A DNA stretch of 64,000 nucleotides from Idiomarina ramblicola. GTDB taxonomy: Bacteria; Pseudomonadota; Gammaproteobacteria; Enterobacterales; Alteromonadaceae. Of this stretch, positions 19,410-27,777 are shown piece after piece. The stretch lies in the NCBI RefSeq assembly GCF_003987255.1, contig NZ_PIQC01000003.1, positions 124,001 to 188,000 on the forward strand, read 5' to 3'. Below the pieces are notes generated by a model. That model had not been told where the DNA came from and did not search any database. It worked only from the letters and a program-made list of their open reading frames with translations. The position numbers and the translations under genes are program-made. Each line of letters starts with the position of its first letter. The first letter of the stretch is position 1.

Positions 19410-19763
19410 TTAGGGTATCCAACAAACACCACCTTTTAATTCCGGTTTAGGCTCGGGTATATGCTGACAGGTAGAATAGCCCGTTTTTGCCTCTTCTTTC
19501 GCCTTTTCATTATACCGATGAATGGCATCCAGCAGAGCTCTTTCATCAGTCACTGTTTCACTGCTGTAAACCACATAGCCTTCCGGACCACCACAAGCCT
19601 TTTTGCCCACCGGTAACACTTTACAACTCTCAATACTCTGCGCTGTCGGTGTACCAATTAAACCCTTTATGTCCGCCATAGTGACCGATTCATCGGGCGC
19701 TGACTGGGCGCTGCTGCACCCAGCCAAAAACAAAGTTGTGATAAAAGCCGCGAATAATTTCAT
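19410..19763 (-). CDS. Small lipoprotein of unknown function
   Basis: Predicted lipoprotein of 117 aa: the signal MKLFAAFITTLFLAGC ends in a lipobox with acylated Cys16. The mature part is short and has four more cysteines (SCKVL, KACGG, STCQH, GVCWIP), which could form two disulfides. A ribosome-binding site (AGGAG) lies 6 nt upstream. It starts 9 nt after the brnTA remnant and could be read from the same transcript. No family was recognised. Confidence 0.75.
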   Translation of the reverse strand: MKLFAAFITTLFLAGCSSAQSAPDESVTMADIKGLIGTPTAQSIESCKVLPVGKKACGGPEGYVVYSSETVTDERALLDAIHRYNEKAKEEAKTGYSTCQHIPEPKPELKGGVCWIP

Positions 19764-19772
19764 AGACTTCTC

Positions 19773-20009
19773 CTAGACATTCCTTTGAACTTGTTCAAGC
19801 CGCTCCGCTAACCAAACCTTAATAATAGATTGTCTTGTTACTCCAATGCGAGCCGCCTCTTCATCTAAAGAGTCTAGCATCCATTCAGGAAAATCCACAT
19901 TCACTCGCTTTAATAAAGCTTCACCTTCAGTTTTAGCCGGAATTTCAATTAATTCTGGATCACTCCAAAGAGATTGAGCAGAGTGAAAATCAATTCCATG
20001 CTTTTGCAT
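19773..20009 (-). pseudogene. Fused remnant of a brnT/brnA toxin-antitoxin pair
   Basis: A 78-codon open frame. Residues 1-29 (QKHGIDFHSAQSLWSDPEL, then IEIPAKTEGE) look like the N-terminal third of a BrnT-type toxin, whose usual first residues before QKHGIDF are missing. From about residue 33 (KRVNVDFPEWMLDSLDEEAA, GVTRQSIIKVWLAERLEQ) it matches the ribbon-helix-helix end of a BrnA-type antitoxin. The rest of the toxin and the start of the antitoxin are gone, as if an internal in-frame deletion fused the two genes. The toxin's catalytic part is absent, so it cannot be an active RNase; the DNA-binding half could still fold. Its ATG lies 41 nt past the eda stop. Family attribution is from remembered motifs. 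Confidence 0.65.
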
Positions 20010-20049
20010 GTTTGATAAACTCTTCGCTCATATCAGCCTGTAGCATTGA

Positions 20050-20610
20050 TCATTTAGGAATGATCCACGAGCCGCCAACACAACTGACATTGTCTAACGC
20101 CAGATAATCTCGGTAATTACTTTCGTTGATACCGCCCGTTGGGCAGAAGCGAATATCCGGAAACGGCCCGGCAATAGATTTCAGCAGTTTAAGGCCACCC
20201 ACCGCTTCTGCCGGAAAGAGCTTAAAGTACTGGTAACCCAGCTCAATCCCCTGCATCAGCTCCGATACCGTAGCAACACCGGGTATCAACGGAATGTCGG
20301 CCTGCTTTCCGGCTTCCAGTAAAGCAGGCGTAGCTCCGGGACTAATAGCGAACTGCGCGCCTGCCATTTGCACCTGCTTTAGTTCTGTCGGATTGGTTAC
20401 CGTGCCCGCCCCAATAAGGGCTTCAGGAATTTCTTCGCGCATTTTTTTTATGGCTTCTAATGCCACCGGCGTGCGCAACGTCACTTCCAGTACTTTAAAC
20501 CCTTGTTCAAACAACACCTTGCCCAAAGGCACAGCCTGGCTAATGTCATCAACCACAATCACCGGAATAATAGTAGAGGCAGAAAAAATATCGCTGGCAC
20601 TGTCGTTCAT
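20050..20610 (-). CDS. eda: KDPG aldolase, C-terminally shortened by an in-frame stop
   Basis: Cleaves 2-keto-3-deoxy-6-phosphogluconate to pyruvate and glyceraldehyde-3-phosphate, the last ED step. The 186-aa protein has the family core: PVIVVDDI, LEVTLRT, IGAGTV, FAISPG, YFKLFPAE with the Schiff-base Lys, and CPTGGI. It ends at GGSWIIPK with TGA (20050-20052), about 20-25 residues short of the usual length (E. coli Eda is 213 aa). After the stop the same frame continues for 19 codons, SMLQADMSEEFIKHAKAWN, which resembles the missing C-terminal helix, then stops. The start overlaps the glk stop by 4 nt (ATGA). Active-site residues are intact; stability may be affected. Confidence 0.88.
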   Translation of the reverse strand: MNDSASDIFSASTIIPVIVVDDISQAVPLGKVLFEQGFKVLEVTLRTPVALEAIKKMREEIPEALIGAGTVTNPTELKQVQMAGAQFAISPGATPALLEAGKQADIPLIPGVATVSELMQGIELGYQYFKLFPAEAVGGLKLLKSIAGPFPDIRFCPTGGINESNYRDYLALDNVSCVGGSWIIPK

Positions 20611-21635
20611 AATTGTTCGGTTCCTGTTGTTTCATCAGCGGCCGTATGCCGAAGGGTTTGTTTTAAGTATTGAGCCACGCCGCGCATACCCGCGTACTCA
20701 GCGGTTATCACATAACAGGGGATCGACTCAGCCAGGTTGCAAAAACGCCCCTTTTGTTCAAAGCGCGTTCGGAATTCGGAGCCTGCCATTAACGGCAGCA
20801 GTTTCGGCACAACGCCACCAGCAATGTAAACGCCGCCCCGGGTATTGAGGGTTAAGGCTAAATTACCGGCAAAGCTGCCCAGGCTGGCAAAAAACTGATT
20901 CACTGTCTCTGTTGCAATAGCATCACAGCCCGTTACCGCGCGGGCACCAATGGTCTTGGCCGGTAACGGCGGCACCGCTCTGTCATGATAGTAAGCAATA
21001 GCCTGGTAAAGGTTTTCCAGACCCGGGCCTGACAACAAGCGTTCTGCTGACACGCGCCCCTCAAAACGGCGCGCCAAAAATTCATGTATCGCCCACTCTT
21101 TCTCGTTTAACGGGGCCCAGTCGGCATGACCACCTTCGCCCGGCAGCGGCATCATGTCACCGTTGGGCAAACAAATTAAATGGCCCACTCCCAGCCCCGT
21201 GCCGGCACCCAGTACGGCGCACGGTGTATTCTCAATTTTCTTGCCCCCGCCAATTTTCTTCGTTTCACTTTTATTCAGTGTCACCAGACTCATAGCGGCG
21301 GCCGCAAAGTCGTTAAGCACAATAAAGCTGGTTAAGCCCAGAGCATCACGGGTACCTTTTACAGAAAACTGCCAATGGTGATTGGTCATCTGAATCGAAT
21401 CACCTTCTGCCGGACAAGCTATCGCTATAGCAACATGAATCAGTTCAACCTGCTGCTGTTCGCGGTAAGCAATCAGGGCATCGGTTAAATTTAAGTAATT
21501 GGCGCAAGCAAAAACCTGTATGCGATCAAGCTCAAAGGTTTTTAAGTTAATTCGGCCAAAGCGCGCATTGGTACCACCAATATCAGCAACAACAGCGAAT
21601 TTGTGGTGACCGTTTAATTGAGGATCCGTTACCAT
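20607..21635 (-). CDS. glk: Glucokinase
   Basis: Phosphorylates glucose with ATP to glucose-6-phosphate, feeding zwf and the ED pathway; cytoplasmic. The 342-aa length is somewhat above E. coli Glk (321 aa). N-terminal ADIGGTNARFG is the phosphate-binding motif, VLNDFAAAA holds the catalytic Asp, VLGAGTGLGVG and PGEGGHADWAP are glucose-contact motifs, and GGVYIAGGV is the second nucleotide motif. It starts 3 nt after edd and overlaps eda by ATGA, inside the zwf-pgl-edd-glk-eda run. Its place fits free glucose released by the neighbouring glucan locus. Confidence 0.95.
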   Translation of the reverse strand: MVTDPQLNGHHKFAVVADIGGTNARFGRINLKTFELDRIQVFACANYLNLTDALIAYREQQQVELIHVAIAIACPAEGDSIQMTNHHWQFSVKGTRDALGLTSFIVLNDFAAAAMSLVTLNKSETKKIGGGKKIENTPCAVLGAGTGLGVGHLICLPNGDMMPLPGEGGHADWAPLNEKEWAIHEFLARRFEGRVSAERLLSGPGLENLYQAIAYYHDRAVPPLPAKTIGARAVTGCDAIATETVNQFFASLGSFAGNLALTLNTRGGVYIAGGVVPKLLPLMAGSEFRTRFEQKGRFCNLAESIPCYVITAEYAGMRGVAQYLKQTLRHTAADETTGTEQL

Positions 21636-21638
21636 CGA

Positions 21639-23459
21639 CTAGTCTTCCTTGAACAACACAGAGGCGCCATACTCCGCGCCACTGAGATTATCTCTGAAAT
21701 TAGCAAACAGCTCACGCCCCATGCCAAACTGGTTATCGGTCAAATCAGCCGGTGCTATGGTTCGTTGCGCCAGCTCGTTTTCATCAACCAGCAACTCTAA
21801 TACGCCCTGCTCAAAATCCAGCTTGATCATATCACCGTCATGCACCTTACCTATCAGGCCACCATTAACCGCCTCGGGGGTTACGTGTATTGCCGCGGGT
21901 ATCTTGCCCGATGCTCCGGACATGCGCCCATCGGTCACCAACGCCACTTTATAGCCCCGTTTTTGCAAAACACCCAAGGGTGGGGTCAGTTTATGCAGTT
22001 CCGGCATGCCATTGGCTTTAGGCCCCTGAAAGCGCACTACCACCACGCAGTCTTTGTTCAGCTCACCGGCTTTAAATGCCGCATCAAGCTGATGCTGACT
22101 GGTAAACACAACAGCGGGAGCCTCCACTGGCTGAGTATCTTCCGGCAATGACGATGTCTTAATAACCGCCCTGCCCAGATTCCCGTTCAGCACTTCCAGA
22201 CCACCGTGTGTACTGAACGGACGGCTGATTGGTCGCAGTACGTCTTCATCCAGCGAATCCTCTTCGATATCAACCCAGGTGAGTTTGCCTTCGTCCGTCA
22301 ACGTCGGTCGCTGCTGATATTTATCCAGCCCTTCCCCAACAATGGTGTTAACGTCTTCGTGTAAAATTCCGCCGCGGCGCAGCTCACGAATTAAAAAGGG
22401 CATACCACCAGCGCGCTGAAAGTGATTGATATCAGCCTGCCCGTTCGGGTATATCCGCGCTAGTAATGGCGTCACCGACGACAATTCAGCAAAATCATTC
22501 CAGTCCACCTGATAACCCGCAGCCTTCGCCACGGCAACTAAGTGCATGGTGTGGTTGGTTGAACCACCCGTCGCTAACAAACCGATAATGCCGTTAACAA
22601 TACTTTTTGCGTCAACAATCTTCGAAATTGGACGATGATCAGCGCCCAGGTCGGTTATCCGGGTCACATGCTGAGCCGCCACGCGAGTCAAGTGATCGCG
22701 CACTTCGCTAGTGGGGTTAACAAAAGACGCGCCGGGCAAATGCAGCCCCATCATTTCAACCACCAGTTGATTCGAGTTGGCGGTACCATAAAAAGTACAA
22801 GTTCCGGCGGTGTGATACGAAGCGGCCTCGGCTTCTAACAGCCGTTCTTTATCCACTTTGCCTTCCGCATACAGCTCGCGGATACGAGCTTTCTCTTTAT
22901 TAGAAATGCCCGACGGCATAGGCCCCGCAGGGACGAAAATAAAGGGCAGATGACCAAAACTGAGCGCCGCAATTAACAGTCCGGGAACAATTTTGTCGCA
23001 AATGCCCAGCATCAAGCCACCGTCGAACATATTGTGCGACAAGCTCACGGCTGTCGCCATCGCTATCACATCGCGGCTTATAAGGCTGAGCTCCATGCCT
23101 GGCTGACCCTGAGTCACCCCATCACACATAGCCGGCACGCCGCCCGCAACCTGTGCAACACTGCCCACGTCGCGTATCGCTTGTTTCAGTTTTTCCGGGT
23201 AGTCGTGGTACGGCTGGTGCGCCGACAGCATGTCGTTATAAGCTGTTACAATGCCGATATTGGCTTTGGTCAGGCTACGCAGCTCAGACTTATCGTCCTT
23301 ACCACAGGCCGCAAAACCATGAGCTAAATTACCGCAGGACAACGCCCCCCGATGAGGTCCCTGCGCTCTCGCCTGGGCCATACGTTGTAAATAGTCGGCG
23401 CGAGTCTTTTCACTCCGGGCTTCAATTCTGTCAGTGACACGTTGTACTACGGGATTCAT
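21639..23459 (-). CDS. edd: Phosphogluconate dehydratase
   Basis: Dehydrates 6-phosphogluconate to KDPG, an Fe-S enzyme of the IlvD/Edd family, cytoplasmic. The ATG at 23457-23459 has AGAGGTG just upstream; a GTG two codons earlier overlaps that site and is unlikely. The protein is 606 aa, normal length. Motifs: [43 protein letters not shown] with cluster Cys, [24 protein letters not shown] and DGRMSGASG. Second or third gene of the ED operon, 9 nt after pgl. Confidence 0.96.
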   Translation of the reverse strand: MNPVVQRVTDRIEARSEKTRADYLQRMAQARAQGPHRGALSCGNLAHGFAACGKDDKSELRSLTKANIGIVTAYNDMLSAHQPYHDYPEKLKQAIRDVGSVAQVAGGVPAMCDGVTQGQPGMELSLISRDVIAMATAVSLSHNMFDGGLMLGICDKIVPGLLIAALSFGHLPFIFVPAGPMPSGISNKEKARIRELYAEGKVDKERLLEAEAASYHTAGTCTFYGTANSNQLVVEMMGLHLPGASFVNPTSEVRDHLTRVAAQHVTRITDLGADHRPISKIVDAKSIVNGIIGLLATGGSTNHTMHLVAVAKAAGYQVDWNDFAELSSVTPLLARIYPNGQADINHFQRAGGMPFLIRELRRGGILHEDVNTIVGEGLDKYQQRPTLTDEGKLTWVDIEEDSLDEDVLRPISRPFSTHGGLEVLNGNLGRAVIKTSSLPEDTQPVEAPAVVFTSQHQLDAAFKAGELNKDCVVVVRFQGPKANGMPELHKLTPPLGVLQKRGYKVALVTDGRMSGASGKIPAAIHVTPEAVNGGLIGKVHDGDMIKLDFEQGVLELLVDENELAQRTIAPADLTDNQFGMGRELFANFRDNLSGAEYGASVLFKED

Positions 23460-23468
23460 AAACACCTC

Positions 23469-24164
23469 TTAAGCTGCGGCGTAAAAAACTTCAGTCGGAA
23501 CTGGCGAGCCATGGACAAAATCGCTGACTGGGTAGCGTTTTGGATCATGATGGGTTATTGCCGCATCCAACACCGTCCATTTGTCGTCTCCAGTGATATG
23601 GAAGAAGACATGACGACTGTCAAGCAAGCGCTGCCGGGTCAGGCTTAATCGTTCATACGGTGCTGATTTAGGTTGCGTCGCCACAGCCGCCTGTGTCCCC
23701 GTCATCCCCACGTCCAGTTCATCACAACAGGGGAATAAAGACGCCGTATGACCATCGGCCCCCATTCCTAAAATAACGGCATCAAACGTGGGTAATGCAC
23801 CAATCAATTGTGATTGCGACAGCTCCGCGCTTTTGGCGCTCTGGTGTGCCGTAAACAAACCCACATAACGGGCCTGCGCCGCTTTATTTTTAAGTAACGT
23901 GGTTTTAATCAACTTATCGTTACTGTCATCAGAATCGGGTAACACCCAGCGTTCGTCGGCCAAAAGAATGGTGACTTTCGACCAGGGCAACGAGGTCCGC
24001 GACAGCTTTTCAAATAAAGGCTTCGGCGTCCGTCCACCAGAAACCACCAGGGTTGCCTTGCCTCGCTCTGCCACCGCATCGGTTAAAATGGCAGCCACCC
24101 GCTCACACAAAGCGTCAGTGAGTTTCTGGTTATTATCGAATTTATTCACATTAACTTCCTTCAT
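23469..24164 (-). CDS. pgl: 6-phosphogluconolactonase
   Basis: Hydrolyses 6-phosphogluconolactone to 6-phosphogluconate, between zwf and edd. The 231-aa DevB/SOL-type protein shows VVSGGRTPKPLF, the LLADERWV strand and GADGHTASLFP with the catalytic His region. The zwf stop TAA is directly followed by its ATG, so translation is probably coupled. No anomaly. Confidence 0.94.
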   Translation of the reverse strand: MKEVNVNKFDNNQKLTDALCERVAAILTDAVAERGKATLVVSGGRTPKPLFEKLSRTSLPWSKVTILLADERWVLPDSDDSNDKLIKTTLLKNKAAQARYVGLFTAHQSAKSAELSQSQLIGALPTFDAVILGMGADGHTASLFPCCDELDVGMTGTQAAVATQPKSAPYERLSLTRQRLLDSRHVFFHITGDDKWTVLDAAITHHDPKRYPVSDFVHGSPVPTEVFYAAA

Positions 24165-25628
24165 TTATTCGTCCCACTGTCTTCCGTCTTGCGCCAATAA
24201 CGACACTGAACCAACCGGGCCCCAGGTACCCGCCTGGTAAGCTTTCGGCGGTTGCTCGTTGTTGTCCCAGGCGGCCACAATGCTGTCTATCCAGCGCCAG
24301 GCGTATTCCACTTCGTCCCGATGAACAAACAGGTATTGATTACCCTGCATCGCTTCGAGCAACAAGCGTTCATAGGCGTCAGCAATTCGTTTTTTCTCAA
24401 AGGTTTCGTTAAAACTGAGATCCAGATTGGTCGCTTTTAAATGCATCCGCTCACCCAGCCCGGGAATTTTATTCAATATCTGCACTTCCACACCCTCGTC
24501 GGGTTGTAAGCGAATCACCAGCTTATTGGGCGGCAGTTCAGTCGTCGTATCATTAAAAATATTGTGTAACTGCTTTTTAAAAGTAATAACCACTTCACTG
24601 CGCTTTTCAGGCATTCGCTTGCCGGTACGCAAATAAAATGGCACGCCGGACCAGCGCCAGTTATCGATATTCACTTTGAGTCCGACAAAGGTTTCGGTCT
24701 GACTGTTATTTCTCGCGCCGTCCTCATCCAGATAACCGGGAACCCGCTGGTCAGCGACAAAGCCGGCCTGGTATTGCCCCCGCACCGTCACTTCCTGACA
24801 GTTGGACTCATCAATAGGACGCAGCGCTTTTAATACTTTTAGCTTTTCTTCACGGATACTCTCAGCGTCCAGCCTCGATGGCGGCTCCATTGCAATCAAT
24901 GACAGCACCTGCAACAAATGATTCTGGACCATGTCGCGCAATTGACCGGCGTCATCGTAATAACCCCAGCGGCCTTCGACACCCACCTGTTCTGCGGCAG
25001 TAATCTGTATATGGTCTATGGCGTTGTTATCCCAGTTTGAAGAAAACAACGCATTGGCAAAGCGCAGTGCCAATAGGTTCAGTACCGTTTCTTTACCCAG
25101 GTAATGATCAATACGATAAACTTGGTTTTCATCAAAATACCGGGCAACCGCCTGGTTGATTTCCTGTGAAGAACCTAAGTTATGTCCTATCGGTTTTTCC
25201 AGAATAACCCGTGCCGGCTGTTTCGCCAGCCCTTGTTGTTCCAGCCCTGAACAGATAGTGGCGTACATTGACGGCGGTGTCGCAAGATAAAAAATGGCCG
25301 TCTGCTCCGCCTGCAACGTTTCTTTTAAGCTGGCATAGCTCGACAGCTCACTGAAATCCATCGGAACATAATGAAAGCGCTTACAAAAACGATCCAATAA
25401 ATTATCGTCTAAATCGCCTTTAGCGACAAATTCACGCAGTGTTTTCTCTACACGTTCCAGCGCCTCACTGGCGGTTAAATCGTTTCGTGCAGTACCTATT
25501 ATTCGTGTGCCACTGCTTAACAGACCGCTTTTATCAAGCTGATATAACGCAGGCAGTAATTTGCGGCGAGAGAGATCTCCCAACACACCAAACAACACGA
25601 AATCACAATTTTTTGGACGCTCAGTCAT
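24165..25628 (-). CDS. zwf: Glucose-6-phosphate 1-dehydrogenase
   Basis: Oxidises glucose-6-phosphate to the lactone with NADP+, the entry to the ED and pentose-phosphate routes. The 487-aa protein has an N-terminal nucleotide-binding fold (FGVLGDLSRRKLLPALY), the active-site segment RIDHYLGKETV and the substrate-binding EKPIGHN. First gene of the minus-strand operon, divergent from hexR, with a HexR box 31 nt ahead of the start codon. Codons near residue 83 include TGTAAGCGCTTTCA (25372-25385), the same 14-mer as the glucan-locus operators, discussed in the findings. Confidence 0.96.
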   Translation of the reverse strand: MTERPKNCDFVLFGVLGDLSRRKLLPALYQLDKSGLLSSGTRIIGTARNDLTASEALERVEKTLREFVAKGDLDDNLLDRFCKRFHYVPMDFSELSSYASLKETLQAEQTAIFYLATPPSMYATICSGLEQQGLAKQPARVILEKPIGHNLGSSQEINQAVARYFDENQVYRIDHYLGKETVLNLLALRFANALFSSNWDNNAIDHIQITAAEQVGVEGRWGYYDDAGQLRDMVQNHLLQVLSLIAMEPPSRLDAESIREEKLKVLKALRPIDESNCQEVTVRGQYQAGFVADQRVPGYLDEDGARNNSQTETFVGLKVNIDNWRWSGVPFYLRTGKRMPEKRSEVVITFKKQLHNIFNDTTTELPPNKLVIRLQPDEGVEVQILNKIPGLGERMHLKATNLDLSFNETFEKKRIADAYERLLLEAMQGNQYLFVHRDEVEYAWRWIDSIVAAWDNNEQPPKAYQAGTWGPVGSVSLLAQDGRQWDE

Positions 25629-25658
25629 AGCTGCCTCGATGAAAATAACACTTGATTA

Positions 25659-25673
25659 TGTAACTTTACTACA
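25659..25673. promoter_or_regulatory. HexR box near zwf
   Basis: TGTAACTTTACTACA matches the known HexR palindrome TGTARTWWWAYTACA closely. It sits 31 nt before the zwf start. HexR represses central sugar genes and is released by KDPG. Confidence 0.75.
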
Positions 25674-25699
25674 TTTAGGCTAGTTTAATTGCAAAAGCT

Positions 25700-25728
25700 T
25701 TGTCAATATAACATTTTAAATGTAATTA
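25700..25728 (+). promoter_or_regulatory. Predicted hexR promoter
   Basis: TTGTCA (25700-25705), 17-nt spacer, TAATTA (25723-25728). The -10 falls inside the second HexR box, consistent with autorepression. Confidence 0.5.
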
Positions 25729-25735
25729 AATTACA
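25721..25735. promoter_or_regulatory. HexR box near hexR
   Basis: TGTAATTAAATTACA is a perfect palindrome fitting the HexR consensus, 23 nt ahead of the hexR start. Its centre is 62 bp from the other box. Confidence 0.85.
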
Positions 25736-25758
25736 AAACGCGATGAGTTGGTCAATCG

Positions 25759-26619
25759 ATGGATTTGATACAAAGAATTTCAGCTGAACAACAGCAATTG
25801 AGTAAATCGGAACGCAAAGTGGCGGAATTGGTGTTGCACGACCCGGAAACGGCAATACACCGAAGTATTGCCAGTCTTGCCTCGCTCGCTAATGTCAGCG
25901 AACCGACCGTTAACCGGTTTTGTCGCCGTTTAGGCTGCAAAGGCTACCCGGACTTTAAACTGCAGCTGGCACAGAACTTAGCCAAGGGCACGCCCTTTGT
26001 GAACCGCCATATTGAAGAAAGCGATAACGTTGACGAGCTGACCCAAAAAATATTCGATTCAACCCTCAGTGCACTGAGTATTGCGAGGCAGTCGCTTGAC
26101 AGTCGCCCTATTTCCAGCGCGGTGGACGCCTTAGTTAATGCCCGCAAAATCGCCTTTTTCGGCTTTGGTGCATCGGCTTCTGTCGCTCACGATGCACAGA
26201 ATAAATTTGCCCGGTTCGACACCCCTTCTTCCTTTTCCGATGACCTGTTGGTTCAGCGAATGTGGGCAATTAACAGCGAACCGAACGATGTCTTATTTTG
26301 TATCAGTCATACCGGACGCACCAAAGCCCTGTGCGAAATAGCAGAAATTGCTCATGAAAACGGTGCCTGCGTTATTGGCGTTACCGCATTGGACAGCCCG
26401 TTATCTGACTTTTGCAGAATTGTCGTTAGTTCCAATGTTCCCGAAGATACCGATCAGTATATGCCCATGGCGTCGCGTATAGCACAGCTGGTCTTAATCG
26501 ACGCCATTATTGCTGGTTACACATTAAAACGAGGCCCTCAGTTTCGCGAGAAACTGGCCCGGGTCAAAGAAGGATTGAAGGGGTCACGTTTTCAAAAGTC
26601 CCCTGATTCATCATCATAA
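25759..26619 (+). CDS. hexR: RpiR-family regulator HexR
   Basis: Transcriptional repressor of ED/glycolytic genes, 286 aa. An N-terminal RpiR helix-turn-helix (about 1-77, with [20 protein letters not shown]) precedes a SIS sugar-isomerase domain (about 120-260: [26 protein letters not shown]) that binds KDPG in the family. Divergent from zwf, with two HexR boxes between, and 11 nt upstream of gap. Position and boxes make the assignment strong. Confidence 0.93.
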   Translation: MDLIQRISAEQQQLSKSERKVAELVLHDPETAIHRSIASLASLANVSEPTVNRFCRRLGCKGYPDFKLQLAQNLAKGTPFVNRHIEESDNVDELTQKIFDSTLSALSIARQSLDSRPISSAVDALVNARKIAFFGFGASASVAHDAQNKFARFDTPSSFSDDLLVQRMWAINSEPNDVLFCISHTGRTKALCEIAEIAHENGACVIGVTALDSPLSDFCRIVVSSNVPEDTDQYMPMASRIAQLVLIDAIIAGYTLKRGPQFREKLARVKEGLKGSRFQKSPDSSS

Positions 26620-26630
26620 AAGGAGTCATC

Positions 26631-27689
26631 ATGCCAATCAGAATAGCGATAAACGGCTTTGGCCGTATTGGTAAAAACATTGTCAGAGCCCTATACGAAC
26701 GGTCGTTAGATAACGAACTCGAAGTGGTCGCCATTAACGACCTGGGGCAACCTGAAGTACTCGCTCACTTATTGCAATTTGATACCGTTCACGGCCGGTT
26801 CGCCAAAGACGTCAGTAGCAGCGAGTCAGCCATTCATGTCGGCAACGATACCATCCAGGTTTATTCCGAGCGCGACCCAACCCAGCTTCCCTGGGGTCAG
26901 CTCGGTACCGATGTGGTCTTAGAGTGTACCGGGTTATTTACTCAACGTGAGGATGCCGAAAAACACCTCACCGCCGGTGCCCGTAAAGTCATTATCTCTG
27001 CGCCGGGAAAAGGCGTTGACGCCACGGTGGTGTACGGTGTGAATCATCAAACCCTAACCGCAGACATGAGCGTTATTTCCAATGCGTCCTGTACCACCAA
27101 CTGTCTCGCGCCCATCGCCAAACCATTGCACGATGCGCTCGGCATTGAATCGGGGCTGATGACCACCGTTCATGCTTACACCAACGATCAGCGTCTCACC
27201 GACTCCTATCATACTGACTTGCAACGTGCCCGCGCCGCTGCGCAGTCAATGATCCCGTCAAAAACAGGAGCTGCAGCTGCCGTGGGTTTAGTCATACCGG
27301 AATTACAAGGGCTGTTTGATGGTTTAGCCGTGCGCGTGCCAACGCCCAATGTGTCGCTGGTTGATCTGAACTTTATTGCCGGCCGCGACACCTCCGTTAA
27401 TGAAGTGAATCAGATTATTCAGAATGCCGCTGACCTCCCCCACTTACAGGGTGTACTGACGGTAAATAAACTGCCATTGGTCTCAAGTGACTACAATCAC
27501 AATTCACACTCAAGTATTTTTGATTCACGGCAAACTCGGGTTAATGGTCGCTTGGTTAAAGTGATGGCCTGGTATGACAACGAATGGGGCTTCAGCAACC
27601 GAATGCTGGATAACACGATGGCGCTAATGAATGCCGTTTCGAAAACATTTGTCACAAAAAATAAACAGGATCTTGCCGAGTCACATTGA
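26631..27689 (+). CDS. gap: Glyceraldehyde-3-phosphate dehydrogenase, type I
   Basis: Converts glyceraldehyde-3-phosphate to 1,3-bisphosphoglycerate, moving the ED product into lower glycolysis. The 352-aa protein has [14 protein letters not shown], an Asp in AINDLG typical of NAD preference, the catalytic [12 protein letters not shown] and the His in [10 protein letters not shown], and ends with [12 protein letters not shown]. It follows hexR by 11 nt behind an AAGGAG site, so it is co-transcribed and under HexR control. An Epd-type role is less likely in this setting. Confidence 0.92.
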   Translation: MPIRIAINGFGRIGKNIVRALYERSLDNELEVVAINDLGQPEVLAHLLQFDTVHGRFAKDVSSSESAIHVGNDTIQVYSERDPTQLPWGQLGTDVVLECTGLFTQREDAEKHLTAGARKVIISAPGKGVDATVVYGVNHQTLTADMSVISNASCTTNCLAPIAKPLHDALGIESGLMTTVHAYTNDQRLTDSYHTDLQRARAAAQSMIPSKTGAAAAVGLVIPELQGLFDGLAVRVPTPNVSLVDLNFIAGRDTSVNEVNQIIQNAADLPHLQGVLTVNKLPLVSSDYNHNSHSSIFDSRQTRVNGRLVKVMAWYDNEWGFSNRMLDNTMALMNAVSKTFVTKNKQDLAESH

Positions 27690-27715
27690 CGATGTTAATT
27701 TCTTGTTCTATTTTG

Positions 27716-27729
27716 TGAAAGCGCTTACA
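27716..27729. promoter_or_regulatory. LacI-type operator ahead of the GH16-TBDR operon
   Basis: TGAAAGCGCTTACA is a near-perfect palindrome with the central GCGC of LacI/GalR-family sites. The same 14 bases, on the other strand, occur at 37370-37383. It lies 49 nt before the GH16 start. The expected binder is the LacI protein at 40106-41119. Confidence 0.72.
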
Positions 27730-27777
27730 TTTATAAAAGCAGCAGAACAACAAGAATGATAAACCAGGAACTCAATT

